Shown here: positions 29,564-38,148 of the stretch, one piece after another
How positions within the stretch are numbered: the stretch's first letter is position 1
How the letters are laid out: every line of letters starts with the position of its first letter
Source: Treponema sp.
GTDB lineage: Bacteria > Spirochaetota > Spirochaetia > Treponematales > Breznakiellaceae
Length of the DNA stretch: 42,348 nucleotides
Assembly (NCBI GenBank): GCA_031276965.1
Contig: JAISMC010000018.1
Coordinates: 1 to 42,348 of the forward strand
Direction of reading: 5' to 3'
The notes under the pieces: generated by a model
What the model was told of the DNA's origin: nothing
Databases searched by the model: none
The model's input: the letters and a program-made list of their open reading frames with translations, nothing else
Made by a program: the position numbers and the translations under genes

Positions 29564-30384
29564 TAGAGTTTCCCTTCGATCCACCGGTCGATAATGTACC
29601 GGGATACCGAACCCTTGCCGGGAAGCTCGGGCAGCTTGTCCCGGCTAAACCACCGGGCGTCGGCAATCTCCTCTCCGTCGGGCTTGATCCCGCCCCCGGC
29701 ATAGCGGGCGGTAAAGCCTATCATCAAAGAGTTGGGAAAGGGCCAGGGCTGGGATCCGGCATACCGGGTATCCCGTACCCGGAGGCCCACCTCCTCTTCC
29801 ACTTCCCGGGCTACGGCGGCCTCCAGGTTTTCCCCCGCCTCGGTGAATCCGGCGATAAGACTGTAGACATTGTTATTGAACTTTTTGTTGTGCGCCAGGA
29901 GGACCCTGCCGTCATCCCGGATCACCAGCACGATGATGGCCGGAGCGATCCGGGGGAACTCCAGCCGGCCGCAGACAGGGCAGAGCCGGGCAGGCTCTCC
30001 CGGCGCATCCCCGTTGGCGCTGCCGCAGGAACCGCAGAAGGCCGAATCTTTCCGCCACTGGAGGATATGATAAGCCCGGAGCAGCCTTCCCGCCCCGCCC
30101 CGCCCATCCGGGAGGCTGTCTCCGGCCGCGGCGGATACCGCCTGCCGCAGGGGAATGGCCTGCCAGGGAGGAGGAACGGACGCCTCCCCTTCCAGGGTAT
30201 AGACAGGTATGGTTTCTCCGCCGCCGAAACCGGGGATCCGGCAAAAGGAAAGGCCGGCTCCTCCGAAGGACGCCTCCACCGCTTCCGGTTCAAGCCCCCG
30301 GACTATTTCCTCCCAGCCGGGACCGCCGGGAATCACCAGGGAACTTCCCCGGAAAAGATAGGCTCCGTTTTCAACTTTCCCCAC
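29563..30384 (-). CDS. nudC: NAD+ diphosphatase / NADH pyrophosphatase
   Basis: Zn ribbon CGSCG...CPVCG, Nudix box GFTEAGENLEAAVAREVEEEVGL, followed by SQPWPFPNSLM. Confidence 0.95.
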   Translation of the reverse strand: MGKVENGAYLFRGSSLVIPGGPGWEEIVRGLEPEAVEASFGGAGLSFCRIPGFGGGETIPVYTLEGEASVPPPWQAIPLRQAVSAAAGDSLPDGRGGAGRLLRAYHILQWRKDSAFCGSCGSANGDAPGEPARLCPVCGRLEFPRIAPAIIVLVIRDDGRVLLAHNKKFNNNVYSLIAGFTEAGENLEAAVAREVEEEVGLRVRDTRYAGSQPWPFPNSLMIGFTARYAGGGIKPDGEEIADARWFSRDKLPELPGKGSVSRYIIDRWIEGKL

Positions 30385-30525
30385 CGTATTCCTCCCCTGT
30401 TACCATAGCCGCTTCCCCGTTGATTCGCAACCGGGCCTATGCCCGCCATAAAGCGGCGGAACCTTCCCTGAGGATAAGCTTGCGTCCGCGGGGGGCTTCA
30501 TTTTATAATAGGCGAAGGAGATCTT

Positions 30526-30891
30526 ATGGGTATCAGTTATCTTGAAACCTTGCCCCTTAACGGAATCGCCAAATTACCCGAGGGGCCTCCCCCTAATACG
30601 GTGCCCTTTACGGGTTATCCCCAGCAGCATCCGTCGGAAAAAAACAAGCTGCTCCTGATCTACGATCCTCTGGGGGTTAATCCCGCGCTGATGGAATTTA
30701 TGGTAGAGGATGTCCTCTATGCGGAGGATATTTCCCAGGCGGTTACCGAATCCGGCGAGGGAATCCCCCTGGTAAAGATCTGGGTCCGCAAAGGCGCCCG
30801 GGGGGTGCTGCTGGAACCCTTTGAGGTCCAGGACCCCATTCAATTTGTCAACAAAGGCCGGGACACCCAGGGCAGAATACTTCTGGAGTAA
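30526..30891 (+). CDS. Conserved hypothetical protein
   Basis: Good RBS (gaaggagatcttatg) and length; no domain recognised. Confidence 0.65.
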   Translation: MGISYLETLPLNGIAKLPEGPPPNTVPFTGYPQQHPSEKNKLLLIYDPLGVNPALMEFMVEDVLYAEDISQAVTESGEGIPLVKIWVRKGARGVLLEPFEVQDPIQFVNKGRDTQGRILLE

Positions 30892-30893
30892 CA

Positions 30894-31985
30894 ATGCCGG
30901 CAGATGAGGAAAGCGGCGCCGGGGGGGCGCAAAACGCCGGTCCCCGGTTCTTTGATTCGCTGCGAGGGGTCCATACCCCGGCCCCTTGCGGCGGGCCTGT
31001 TGATTCCACCGGGGATGGGTCTATCCGCTGCAGCCTCTGTCCCCGGCGCTGTTTAATACCGGAGGGGGCCTTTGGAAGCTGCCGGGTCCGGGGTAACCGG
31101 AACGGCGCGGGGATCATTCCCTTCTACGGTTTTATTACCGCCCTGGCGGAAGATCCCATCGAAAAGAAGCCGCTCTACCACTGGCGGCCCGGTTCGCCGG
31201 TTTTTTCCGCCGGATTTGCCGGCTGCAATCTCCACTGTCCCTTTTGCCAGAACTGGTCCATTTCCCAGACCACCGGCGTTTCCGGCCGCCGTCTTTCCCC
31301 CCGGGAATTGATATCCGCCGTCCGGTCTTCGGGGGGCCTGCAAATCGCCTATACCTATTCGGAACCCCTGGTTCATATTGAATATCTTTTGGACTGCATG
31401 ACCCTGGCCCGCCGTGCGGGGATTGCCAATATTCTGGTCAGCAGCGGCTGTATCAATACCGGCGCGGCGGCGGAGATCCTGGCCCTGACCGATGCGGCCA
31501 ACATTGATTTAAAGTGTTTTTCCGAAGAACATTATGCCCGCATCCTTGGAGGAAACCTGGAAACGGTGCTGCACTTTATCTCCGCCGCCCATACCATGGG
31601 GGTACACCTGGAACTTACCACCCTTATTGTTCCCGGCCTCAACGACGGCGAAACGGAACTCCGCTCCGCCGCCGGCTTTATCGCCGGCCTTTCTCCCGCC
31701 ATACCCTGGCATCTTTCCGCCTATCGCCCCGGATGGCGGTGGAACGCTCCGCCGACGGATCCCGCAAAGCTTGCCGCCGCCGTCCGGGAAGCCCGGCGGG
31801 ACCTTTCTTATGTATACGCCGGCAATGTTCCCGGTGAAAAAAACGATACCCCCTGCCCCCGCTGCGGGAAATTTCTTGTAGAACGCCGGGGATACCGGAT
31901 CGATACCTCCGGCCTTGTTTCCGGCCCTTCCGGTTATCGCTGCGCCCATTGTGGAGGGCCGGTTCCCTTTATACGCGGCAGCTAA
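30894..31985 (+). CDS. Radical SAM protein, COG1180 / AmmeMemoRadiSam-type
   Basis: CSLCPRRCLIPEGAFGSCRVR, GFITALAEDPIEKKPLYHWRPGSPVFSAGFAGCNLHCPFCQNWSIS (CxxxCxxC), C-terminal Cys pairs. Confidence 0.88.
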   Translation: MPADEESGAGGAQNAGPRFFDSLRGVHTPAPCGGPVDSTGDGSIRCSLCPRRCLIPEGAFGSCRVRGNRNGAGIIPFYGFITALAEDPIEKKPLYHWRPGSPVFSAGFAGCNLHCPFCQNWSISQTTGVSGRRLSPRELISAVRSSGGLQIAYTYSEPLVHIEYLLDCMTLARRAGIANILVSSGCINTGAAAEILALTDAANIDLKCFSEEHYARILGGNLETVLHFISAAHTMGVHLELTTLIVPGLNDGETELRSAAGFIAGLSPAIPWHLSAYRPGWRWNAPPTDPAKLAAAVREARRDLSYVYAGNVPGEKNDTPCPRCGKFLVERRGYRIDTSGLVSGPSGYRCAHCGGPVPFIRGS

Positions 31986-32121
31986 CGGCTTTCGTACAAG
32001 CGTATCCCGGCCCCCGATTAGGTTTCATAAAACAAGAGCGGACTTGTTAGAGAACGCGGCCGGCCCCCGAATAAGTCCGGTATCTAAAAACATACAGGTA
32101 AAAGTGATTCGTCATGTTAAA

Positions 32122-32436
32122 TTAACGGCGGACAGAAAACAATAGGGCGGCGCAGACCGCCACAAGGGCTAAACCGGTCAGAGCATATACCCAGAAGGGC
32201 AGCTTTCCCGCCGTTTCCTGCTTTACCGGAGACGCTTTTTCCGGCACAGGCCCGTTCTCCGAAGGGGCGGAATAACCGCAGACCGGACAACCCCCTGTAA
32301 AGAGGGCCTCTTCTCCGGCAAAGCCGCAGGCGGGACAAAGTACCGACGCAAAGAGGCGCCCGCACTTCGGGCAGCTCTTTGCGCCTTTGAAAACTTCGGC
32401 GCCGCAGTTTTCACAAAAAAAATGGGGATGTTTCAC
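32122..32436 (-). CDS. Zinc-ribbon protein with C-terminal TM helix
   Basis: CENCGAEVFKGAKSCPKCG, CPACG, CPVCG; TM FWVYALTGLALVAVCAALLF. Confidence 0.8.
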   Translation of the reverse strand: MKHPHFFCENCGAEVFKGAKSCPKCGRLFASVLCPACGFAGEEALFTGGCPVCGYSAPSENGPVPEKASPVKQETAGKLPFWVYALTGLALVAVCAALLFSVRR

Positions 32437-32479
32437 GCCGGACCGGTCTTGTCCGCCGGATCGCTCCGCGGCGGAACCA

Positions 32480-32791
32480 TTATTTTGCCGCGGCGGCGGG
32501 ACAGCTTCCGGCTTCGGCCTTGGAACAGGAAGCGCAGGCGGAACCAGCGTCCGGTTTAGCTTCGGTCTTGACGTTTTCGGCTTTAGAAGAACCGGTCTTG
32601 GCCCCGCTGCTCTTATCGGTTACATAAAAACCGGAACCTTTAAAGATAACGCCGCCGCCGCCGTGAATAAGCCTGCGGATTTCCCTGCCGCATTCGGGAC
32701 ATTCCTTAAGGGGGGCTTCGATCATACTTTGAATGGCCTCGAAGACATGGCCGCAGCTTTTACATTCATACTCGTAAGTAGGCATACCCAT
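32480..32791 (-). CDS. FmdB-family zinc ribbon protein
   Basis: MPTYEYECKSCGHVFEAIQSM...CPECGREIRRLI; start chosen at or just before MPTYEYEC. Confidence 0.9.
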   Translation of the reverse strand: MGMPTYEYECKSCGHVFEAIQSMIEAPLKECPECGREIRRLIHGGGGVIFKGSGFYVTDKSSGAKTGSSKAENVKTEAKPDAGSACASCSKAEAGSCPAAAAK

Positions 32792-32909
32792 TCCTTTGAT
32801 AGTGTTTTAACTTTAGGGAACCCCTAAAAACCCTGCCTGATTTTTAGAAGTTTTCTTTAATTAGAAAGGCTTTCCCCAAAACTAACCGGGTTTTGGAAAA
32901 TGCTCCAGA

Positions 32910-32938
32910 GTTTGTCTATTAATGCAGACACTAATTAG
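32910..32938. repeat. Partial copy of the 25-kb MITE-like element end
   Basis: gtttgtctattaatgcagacactaattag matches the right end of the 24994-25143 element with an internal deletion. Confidence 0.7.
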
Positions 32939-33854
32939 AATATAGCGAGAACATATTCAAAAGTAAAGCAATTCCGTCCTCGTCCATGATCCCGGTACGG
33001 ATGATCAGGTTTGTTCCTTCCTGGACGGGAGTATTGGCGAAGAAGATGAAAGCCAACGCCGCGGGCCCGCCGGGGTCGATGTCCGAATTGGCAAGAAAGA
33101 TCCGGGCCATGGAAAAGATTGAAACCAAGGCCCTGGCCTGGCTGATCGAGGGGGTGGCGATATTCAAAACGGCATCGTACTTTTTACCTTCCGCAGCATA
33201 GACACCGAAGAGGAGCCGCTCCGCCGGAATCTGCAGGGGCAGCGCCAGGGACTGAATGAACTGATTAATGGGAACCGCCGCGTCATCAACCCAGCCTGCC
33301 AGCACCGCGTCCCGGCGGAGTTCTTCCAAGCCTCCGGGGCTTTCGGTTCCCGGCGCCGGTATAAAGGGCGGGCCGTCCGAAATATAAGCCCGGTCGCTGG
33401 TTATCGCAACGGAGAGTCTGTTCTTTTCCGAACGCCAGTAGGAACCGGCGCCGGAACGGATCTTCTTCCAGTCCCGGCTGAAGGCGAAAGAAAGTCCCGC
33501 CCTGGAACCGGGATACCTGCCCCGGGCCGCGGCAAGAAAACGCCTGCCGCTTCCTTCGGGGTACAGCGCCGCCACTAATGATTCGGTTCTGTCCAGGGCT
33601 TCCCGGTTTCTTGCCGGAGAAAAGCCCGCCGGGGAGATTTTTTCCAGAAGGGACCGGGCCCGGGAAACATCATCAATAGAGAAATAGATAAGGCCCCCCG
33701 GCGCAATGGGGGCAAACTCATCATCTCCTTCAATATAGGGAGCCTGGGCCTTGGGACCGGAGGCGCAGGAAAGAAAACCTGTCAGGGCAATGCAGCCCAG
33801 CACAAACAGGGATCCGGGATTAAGCTTTCTCAATTTGTACCATCCATTGTTCAT
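32931..33854 (-). CDS. Putative lipoprotein
   Basis: Start at MNNGWYKLRKL; lipobox-like LTGFLSCASG; overlaps the ileS 3' end by about 35 nt. Confidence 0.7.
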   Translation of the reverse strand: MNNGWYKLRKLNPGSLFVLGCIALTGFLSCASGPKAQAPYIEGDDEFAPIAPGGLIYFSIDDVSRARSLLEKISPAGFSPARNREALDRTESLVAALYPEGSGRRFLAAARGRYPGSRAGLSFAFSRDWKKIRSGAGSYWRSEKNRLSVAITSDRAYISDGPPFIPAPGTESPGGLEELRRDAVLAGWVDDAAVPINQFIQSLALPLQIPAERLLFGVYAAEGKKYDAVLNIATPSISQARALVSIFSMARIFLANSDIDPGGPAALAFIFFANTPVQEGTNLIIRTGIMDEDGIALLLNMFSLYSN

Positions 33855-36800
33855 TCCCCGCTTCCAGGGGAACCTGTCCTTCGGTTCTGCCCCACTCCAC
33901 CGAGACCGCCAGGGTTTCGCTGGAGACATAACCGGCAAAGGCCTCCCAAGCCGCTTTGAGCCGGTCCGGGCCCGCCAGGCGGAGTATGATCCGGTCGGTA
34001 ACATCCAGACCCGAATCCTTCCTCAAATTCTGCACTCCCCGGACCAGATCCCGAATATCCCCTTCCCGGGACAATTCCCCGGTAAGCTCCGTATCAAGTC
34101 CCACCGTAAGGGTTCCCTCATTCAGCACCTTGAGATTGGCCTTTTCGATGCGCCGTATGTCAAGCTTATCCGCAGTAAGCGCTATGGTCCGTTCCCCCAT
34201 ATCCAGCGTCAGCGCCGCTCCGTCCAGAAGCCCTTGAATTTCCCCATGGGTCAGGGCGGCGATGCGATCCGCCGCGGCCTTCATGTCCTTGCCCAGTTCC
34301 CGGCCCAAGACCCGGAAGTTCGCCTTGGCCTCGTACTCCACCAGATCTTCTTCGTTGTCCCGGAAGATGACATGCTTCACGTTGAGTTCTTCCTGAATGA
34401 TGTCCTCCATTTCCAGGAGCGCCTTTTTTTCTTCGGGATTCCGGGTTACCAGTTCCACGGTTTTAAGGGGCTGGCGGATCTTGATATTGTACTGGGAACG
34501 AAGGGACCGTCCCATGGAAACGGCATGCTGTACTGCGGCCATTTTGTATTCAAGCTTACGGTCCCGGCGGTTTTCTCTGGGTATGGGAAAATCCGCCAGG
34601 TGCACCGATTCAGGTTCGCCGGGAAGTTTTAAGTTCTGCCAGACGGCGTCGGCGGTAAAGGGCATAAACGGCGCCGCCACGGTAATCAGGGTCTTGAGAA
34701 CATCGTAGAGGGTGCCGTAGGCCTCGGCCTTGTCGGCATCGTTTTCGCTTTTCCAGAAACGGCGGCGGGAACGGCGTATATACCAGTTATTGAGGAGGTC
34801 GATGAATTCCAGAATGGGATCCACCGCCCGGGAAAGATCGTAGCCATCCAGGGATTCCCCCACCCTCTCCGCCAGGTTCTCCGCCGCAGAAAGTATCCAT
34901 TTATCCAGAGGATTGGAGGGATTATCCGGCGCCTTTTCCGGTTCGGCCTTGTCGATATTGGCATAGGTAACATAAAAACTATAGGCGTTCCACAGGGGGA
35001 TGAGGATACTCTTCATCACCTCCCGGACCCCCTCGTCGCTGTAGCGGAGATCCTCGGCCTTGACCACCGCCGAGTGAATCAGAAAGAGCCTCAATGCGTC
35101 GGCGCCGAAGCTGTTTACCACCTCCATGGGATCGGTATAGTTCTTGAGACTCTTGCTCATCTTCTTACCGTCCGGGGCAAGGACCAGTCCCGAGACTATG
35201 CAGTTTTTGAAGGCGGGCTTTTTGAAGAGGGCGGCCCCTAATATCGTAAGGGTGTAGAACCATCCCCTGGTCTGATCCAGTCCTTCGTTGATAAAGTCCG
35301 CAGGAAAATGGCTGTCGAAGAATGCTTTGTTCTCGTAGGGATAGTGATTCTGGCCGTAGGGCATGGCCCCCGACTCAAACCAGCAGTCAAGTACCTCGGG
35401 GATTCTGGTCATGGTCCCGCCGCAGCTGCAGGGAATGGCGATCCCATCCACAAAATGTTTATGGAGATCCTCAGGATAGATTCCGGAAAGTTCCTTCAAT
35501 TCCGCCCTGCTTCCGACACAGACGGTCTTGCCGCAGTCAGGACATTTCCAAATGGGCAGGGGATTTCCCCAGTAGCGGTTGCGGCTGATGGCCCAGTCCC
35601 GGGCTCCCTCCAGCCATTTGCCGAAACGGCCCTCTTTAATGTGTTCCGGCACCCAGCGGATCCGGCTGTTGGCATCCAGCATGTCCTGTTTGATCTTCTG
35701 CACATCCACAAACCAGGAACCCACCGCCCGGTAGATAAGGGGGCTGCCGCACCTCCAGCAGTGAGGATAGGAATGGAGGATCTGCTCCCGCTTGACGATC
35801 TTCCCCTCCGCTTTGAGCCGTTCCATGATGGCCTTGTCCGCATCCTTGACAAAGAGGCCCTGGTAATCGCTTACCTCCGGGGTAAAGCGGCACTCCGCAT
35901 CCACGGGACAGATTACGGGAACCCCCGTCCCCTTGAGGACCCGGGCGTCGTCCTCGCCGAAGCCCGGAGCGGTATGGACTATGCCGGTTCCGTCTTCGGT
36001 GGAGACAAAGTCCCCCCCATAGGTTCTAAAGGCATTCTGTTCCGCCGCTTCCTTAAAATAGGGAAAGAGGGGCTCGTATGTAATGCCGGTGAGGTCCGCC
36101 CCCTTCTTTTTCCAGATGATCCCGTAACTGCCGGAGGCCGCTTCGGGACTTTCATTGGGATTCCTGTAATACGCCGGAAGCCGCGCCTCCGCAAGAATGT
36201 ACCGGTCCCCGCCGTCCTGGACCATCACATAATCAATCTCAGGCCCCAGGGTAAGGGCCAGGTTAGACGGCAGGGTCCATGGAGTGGTGGTCCAGGCCAG
36301 AAGATAGGTCCGTTCATCCAGGGTGGAAGACAGGAGCGGATCTGCGGATGCGGGACTTCCCGCAGCGGTTCCCGTTACTTTAAAACGCACGGTGATGGCC
36401 GGATCATGGACATCCCGGTAGCCCCCCAGGTTAAGTTCATGGTTGGAAAGCACCGTGGCGCAGCGGGGACAGTAGGGCAGAATGTAATGCCCTTCATAGA
36501 GGAGACCCTTTTCCCGGAGGGACTTCATCACCCACCAAATAGTCTCCATGTAGTCCGGCTCCATGGTTTTGTAATCGCGGTCAAAGTCCACCCATCGGCC
36601 CAGCCGGGTAATAACCTGCCGCCATTCCCGGGTATAACGGAGCACCGAAGCCCGGCAGGCTTCGTTGAATTCCGCCACCCCGTACTTTTCGATATCGGTC
36701 TTGGAGTTAAGCCCCAGTTCCCGCTCAATAAGGTTTTCCACAGGAAGGCCGTGACAGTCCCAGCCGAAACGGCGCTCGACCTTCTTCCCCTTCATGGTCT

Positions 36801-37026
36801 GATACCGGGGGATAATGTCTTTTATGGTACTGGGCACAAAGTGGCCGAAATGGGGCATTCCGGTGGCAAAGGGGGGGCCGTCATAGAAAACATACTCCTC
36901 CGCTCCTTCCCTCCGGCTGACGGATTTTTCAAAAATTTTATTTTTTTCCCAAAGGGCCAAAATTTCTTCTTCCAGTTTAGGGAAGTTCACCTTAGGATCC
37001 ACGCTTTTATACACAAATTCCTCCAT
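33820..37026 (-). CDS. ileS: Isoleucyl-tRNA synthetase
   Basis: FATGMPHFGH (HIGH), GWDCHGLPVE, GKKMSKSLKNYTDP (KMSKS), WTTTPWTLPSN editing domain. Start at MEEFVYKSVDP. Confidence 0.97.
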   Translation of the reverse strand: MEEFVYKSVDPKVNFPKLEEEILALWEKNKIFEKSVSRREGAEEYVFYDGPPFATGMPHFGHFVPSTIKDIIPRYQTMKGKKVERRFGWDCHGLPVENLIERELGLNSKTDIEKYGVAEFNEACRASVLRYTREWRQVITRLGRWVDFDRDYKTMEPDYMETIWWVMKSLREKGLLYEGHYILPYCPRCATVLSNHELNLGGYRDVHDPAITVRFKVTGTAAGSPASADPLLSSTLDERTYLLAWTTTPWTLPSNLALTLGPEIDYVMVQDGGDRYILAEARLPAYYRNPNESPEAASGSYGIIWKKKGADLTGITYEPLFPYFKEAAEQNAFRTYGGDFVSTEDGTGIVHTAPGFGEDDARVLKGTGVPVICPVDAECRFTPEVSDYQGLFVKDADKAIMERLKAEGKIVKREQILHSYPHCWRCGSPLIYRAVGSWFVDVQKIKQDMLDANSRIRWVPEHIKEGRFGKWLEGARDWAISRNRYWGNPLPIWKCPDCGKTVCVGSRAELKELSGIYPEDLHKHFVDGIAIPCSCGGTMTRIPEVLDCWFESGAMPYGQNHYPYENKAFFDSHFPADFINEGLDQTRGWFYTLTILGAALFKKPAFKNCIVSGLVLAPDGKKMSKSLKNYTDPMEVVNSFGADALRLFLIHSAVVKAEDLRYSDEGVREVMKSILIPLWNAYSFYVTYANIDKAEPEKAPDNPSNPLDKWILSAAENLAERVGESLDGYDLSRAVDPILEFIDLLNNWYIRRSRRRFWKSENDADKAEAYGTLYDVLKTLITVAAPFMPFTADAVWQNLKLPGEPESVHLADFPIPRENRRDRKLEYKMAAVQHAVSMGRSLRSQYNIKIRQPLKTVELVTRNPEEKKALLEMEDIIQEELNVKHVIFRDNEEDLVEYEAKANFRVLGRELGKDMKAAADRIAALTHGEIQGLLDGAALTLDMGERTIALTADKLDIRRIEKANLKVLNEGTLTVGLDTELTGELSREGDIRDLVRGVQNLRKDSGLDVTDRIILRLAGPDRLKAAWEAFAGYVSSETLAVSVEWGRTEGQVPLEAGNEQWMVQIEKA

Positions 37027-37117
37027 GTGGAACACGCCCTTTGACGCGAATGAGATTTTTACCAGTACGGCCGGCAGACTGAACGGAATCAAATTTCAGA
37101 CAGGTATTACCGGAAAG

Positions 37118-37138
37118 ACACCCGCCTAGGGCGGGTGT
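37118..37138 (-). terminator. Intrinsic terminator after the sugar ABC operon
   Basis: acacccgcc-tag-ggcgggtgt perfect 9-bp stem between the permease stop and ileS. Confidence 0.6.
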
Positions 37139-37144
37139 TTCCAT

Positions 37145-38131
37145 TCATTTTATAATCACATCCTTGCTGCCCGAACGATCCGCATTAATGTAAATAGCCC
37201 CTAAAAGTACTATCCCAAATACGATTTCTTGCCAATAGGCGTCCAAGCCCAGTACTTTAAGGGCGGTCTGAAGCATAACCATGGTGATAACACTGGGCAG
37301 GGTGGTGGCCACGGTTCCTTTCCCCCCTGCCAGCGATGTTCCTCCCATAACTACGGCGGCCATGGCAAGCAGGTTTAGGGTGTCGCCGACGCTGGGGTTG
37401 CTGGACCGGGTCCGCAGGGCGTAACAGGCGCCGCAGAGGGCGCTTCCGATGCCGCACATAAGATAGGCCGCAATCTGGGCCTTGACAATGCTGATACCGG
37501 CCATCCGGGCCGCCTCCACATTAGCCCCTACTGCGTAAATGCCCTTTCCCATGGTGGTATAACGTTCGATAAAAAGGGCAATCAGGTAGATTCCCAGGGC
37601 GATCAGGTAGGTGGCGGGAAACAAAAACAAGGTTACCCTTGACCATGCAATAACGGGCAGCTTATCAATGGGGATGGCCTTGTTAAAGGAACCGGAGAGC
37701 ACCAGGGCAACGCATTTCCAGATACTGTAGGTACACAGGGTTCCAATAAAGGAAGGGATCCTGAGCAGGGAGATAAGCAACCCGTTGAGCAGACCCGCGC
37801 CAATGCCCACCGCCAGGGCGACCCAAAGGATTTTGTTACCCGCCTCGCCAATGTACAGCCCCACAATCACGCAGGTACAGGAAGCGACGGCGCCGGTGGA
37901 AAGATCGACGCTGCCGGTCAAAATAACAAAGGAAAGGCCGGTCACCACAAGAAAAAGAGGCGCCGCGGAGGAAAGGATATTGTTGATATTACGGACGCTT
38001 AGAAAATTGCTGCTCAACAGCGTAAAAACAAAAAAAATCAGGAGCATCCCCAGCACGGAAGAGTACCTTCCCACATACTTGACTGTAGTCCTTAAATATT
38101 TATTTGCATTAAAAATGTTTGTGTAGGTCAC
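37145..38131 (-). CDS. Sugar ABC transporter permease, ribose type
   Basis: Polytopic; VILTGSVDLSTGAV, GANVEAARMAGISI, AAVVMGGTSLAGGKGTV. Confidence 0.92.
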   Translation of the reverse strand: MTYTNIFNANKYLRTTVKYVGRYSSVLGMLLIFFVFTLLSSNFLSVRNINNILSSAAPLFLVVTGLSFVILTGSVDLSTGAVASCTCVIVGLYIGEAGNKILWVALAVGIGAGLLNGLLISLLRIPSFIGTLCTYSIWKCVALVLSGSFNKAIPIDKLPVIAWSRVTLFLFPATYLIALGIYLIALFIERYTTMGKGIYAVGANVEAARMAGISIVKAQIAAYLMCGIGSALCGACYALRTRSSNPSVGDTLNLLAMAAVVMGGTSLAGGKGTVATTLPSVITMVMLQTALKVLGLDAYWQEIVFGIVLLGAIYINADRSGSKDVIIK

Positions 38132-38148
38132 TTGTTTCTCCTCTCCCG

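Noticed and set aside
30504-30509. TATAAT before the 30526 gene as a -10 promoter
   Set aside because: It would put the transcription start inside the ribosome-binding site.
35308-37044. 578-aa plus-strand ORF opposite ileS
   Set aside because: Antisense shadow of a confident IleRS gene in high-GC codon usage; no recognisable domain.
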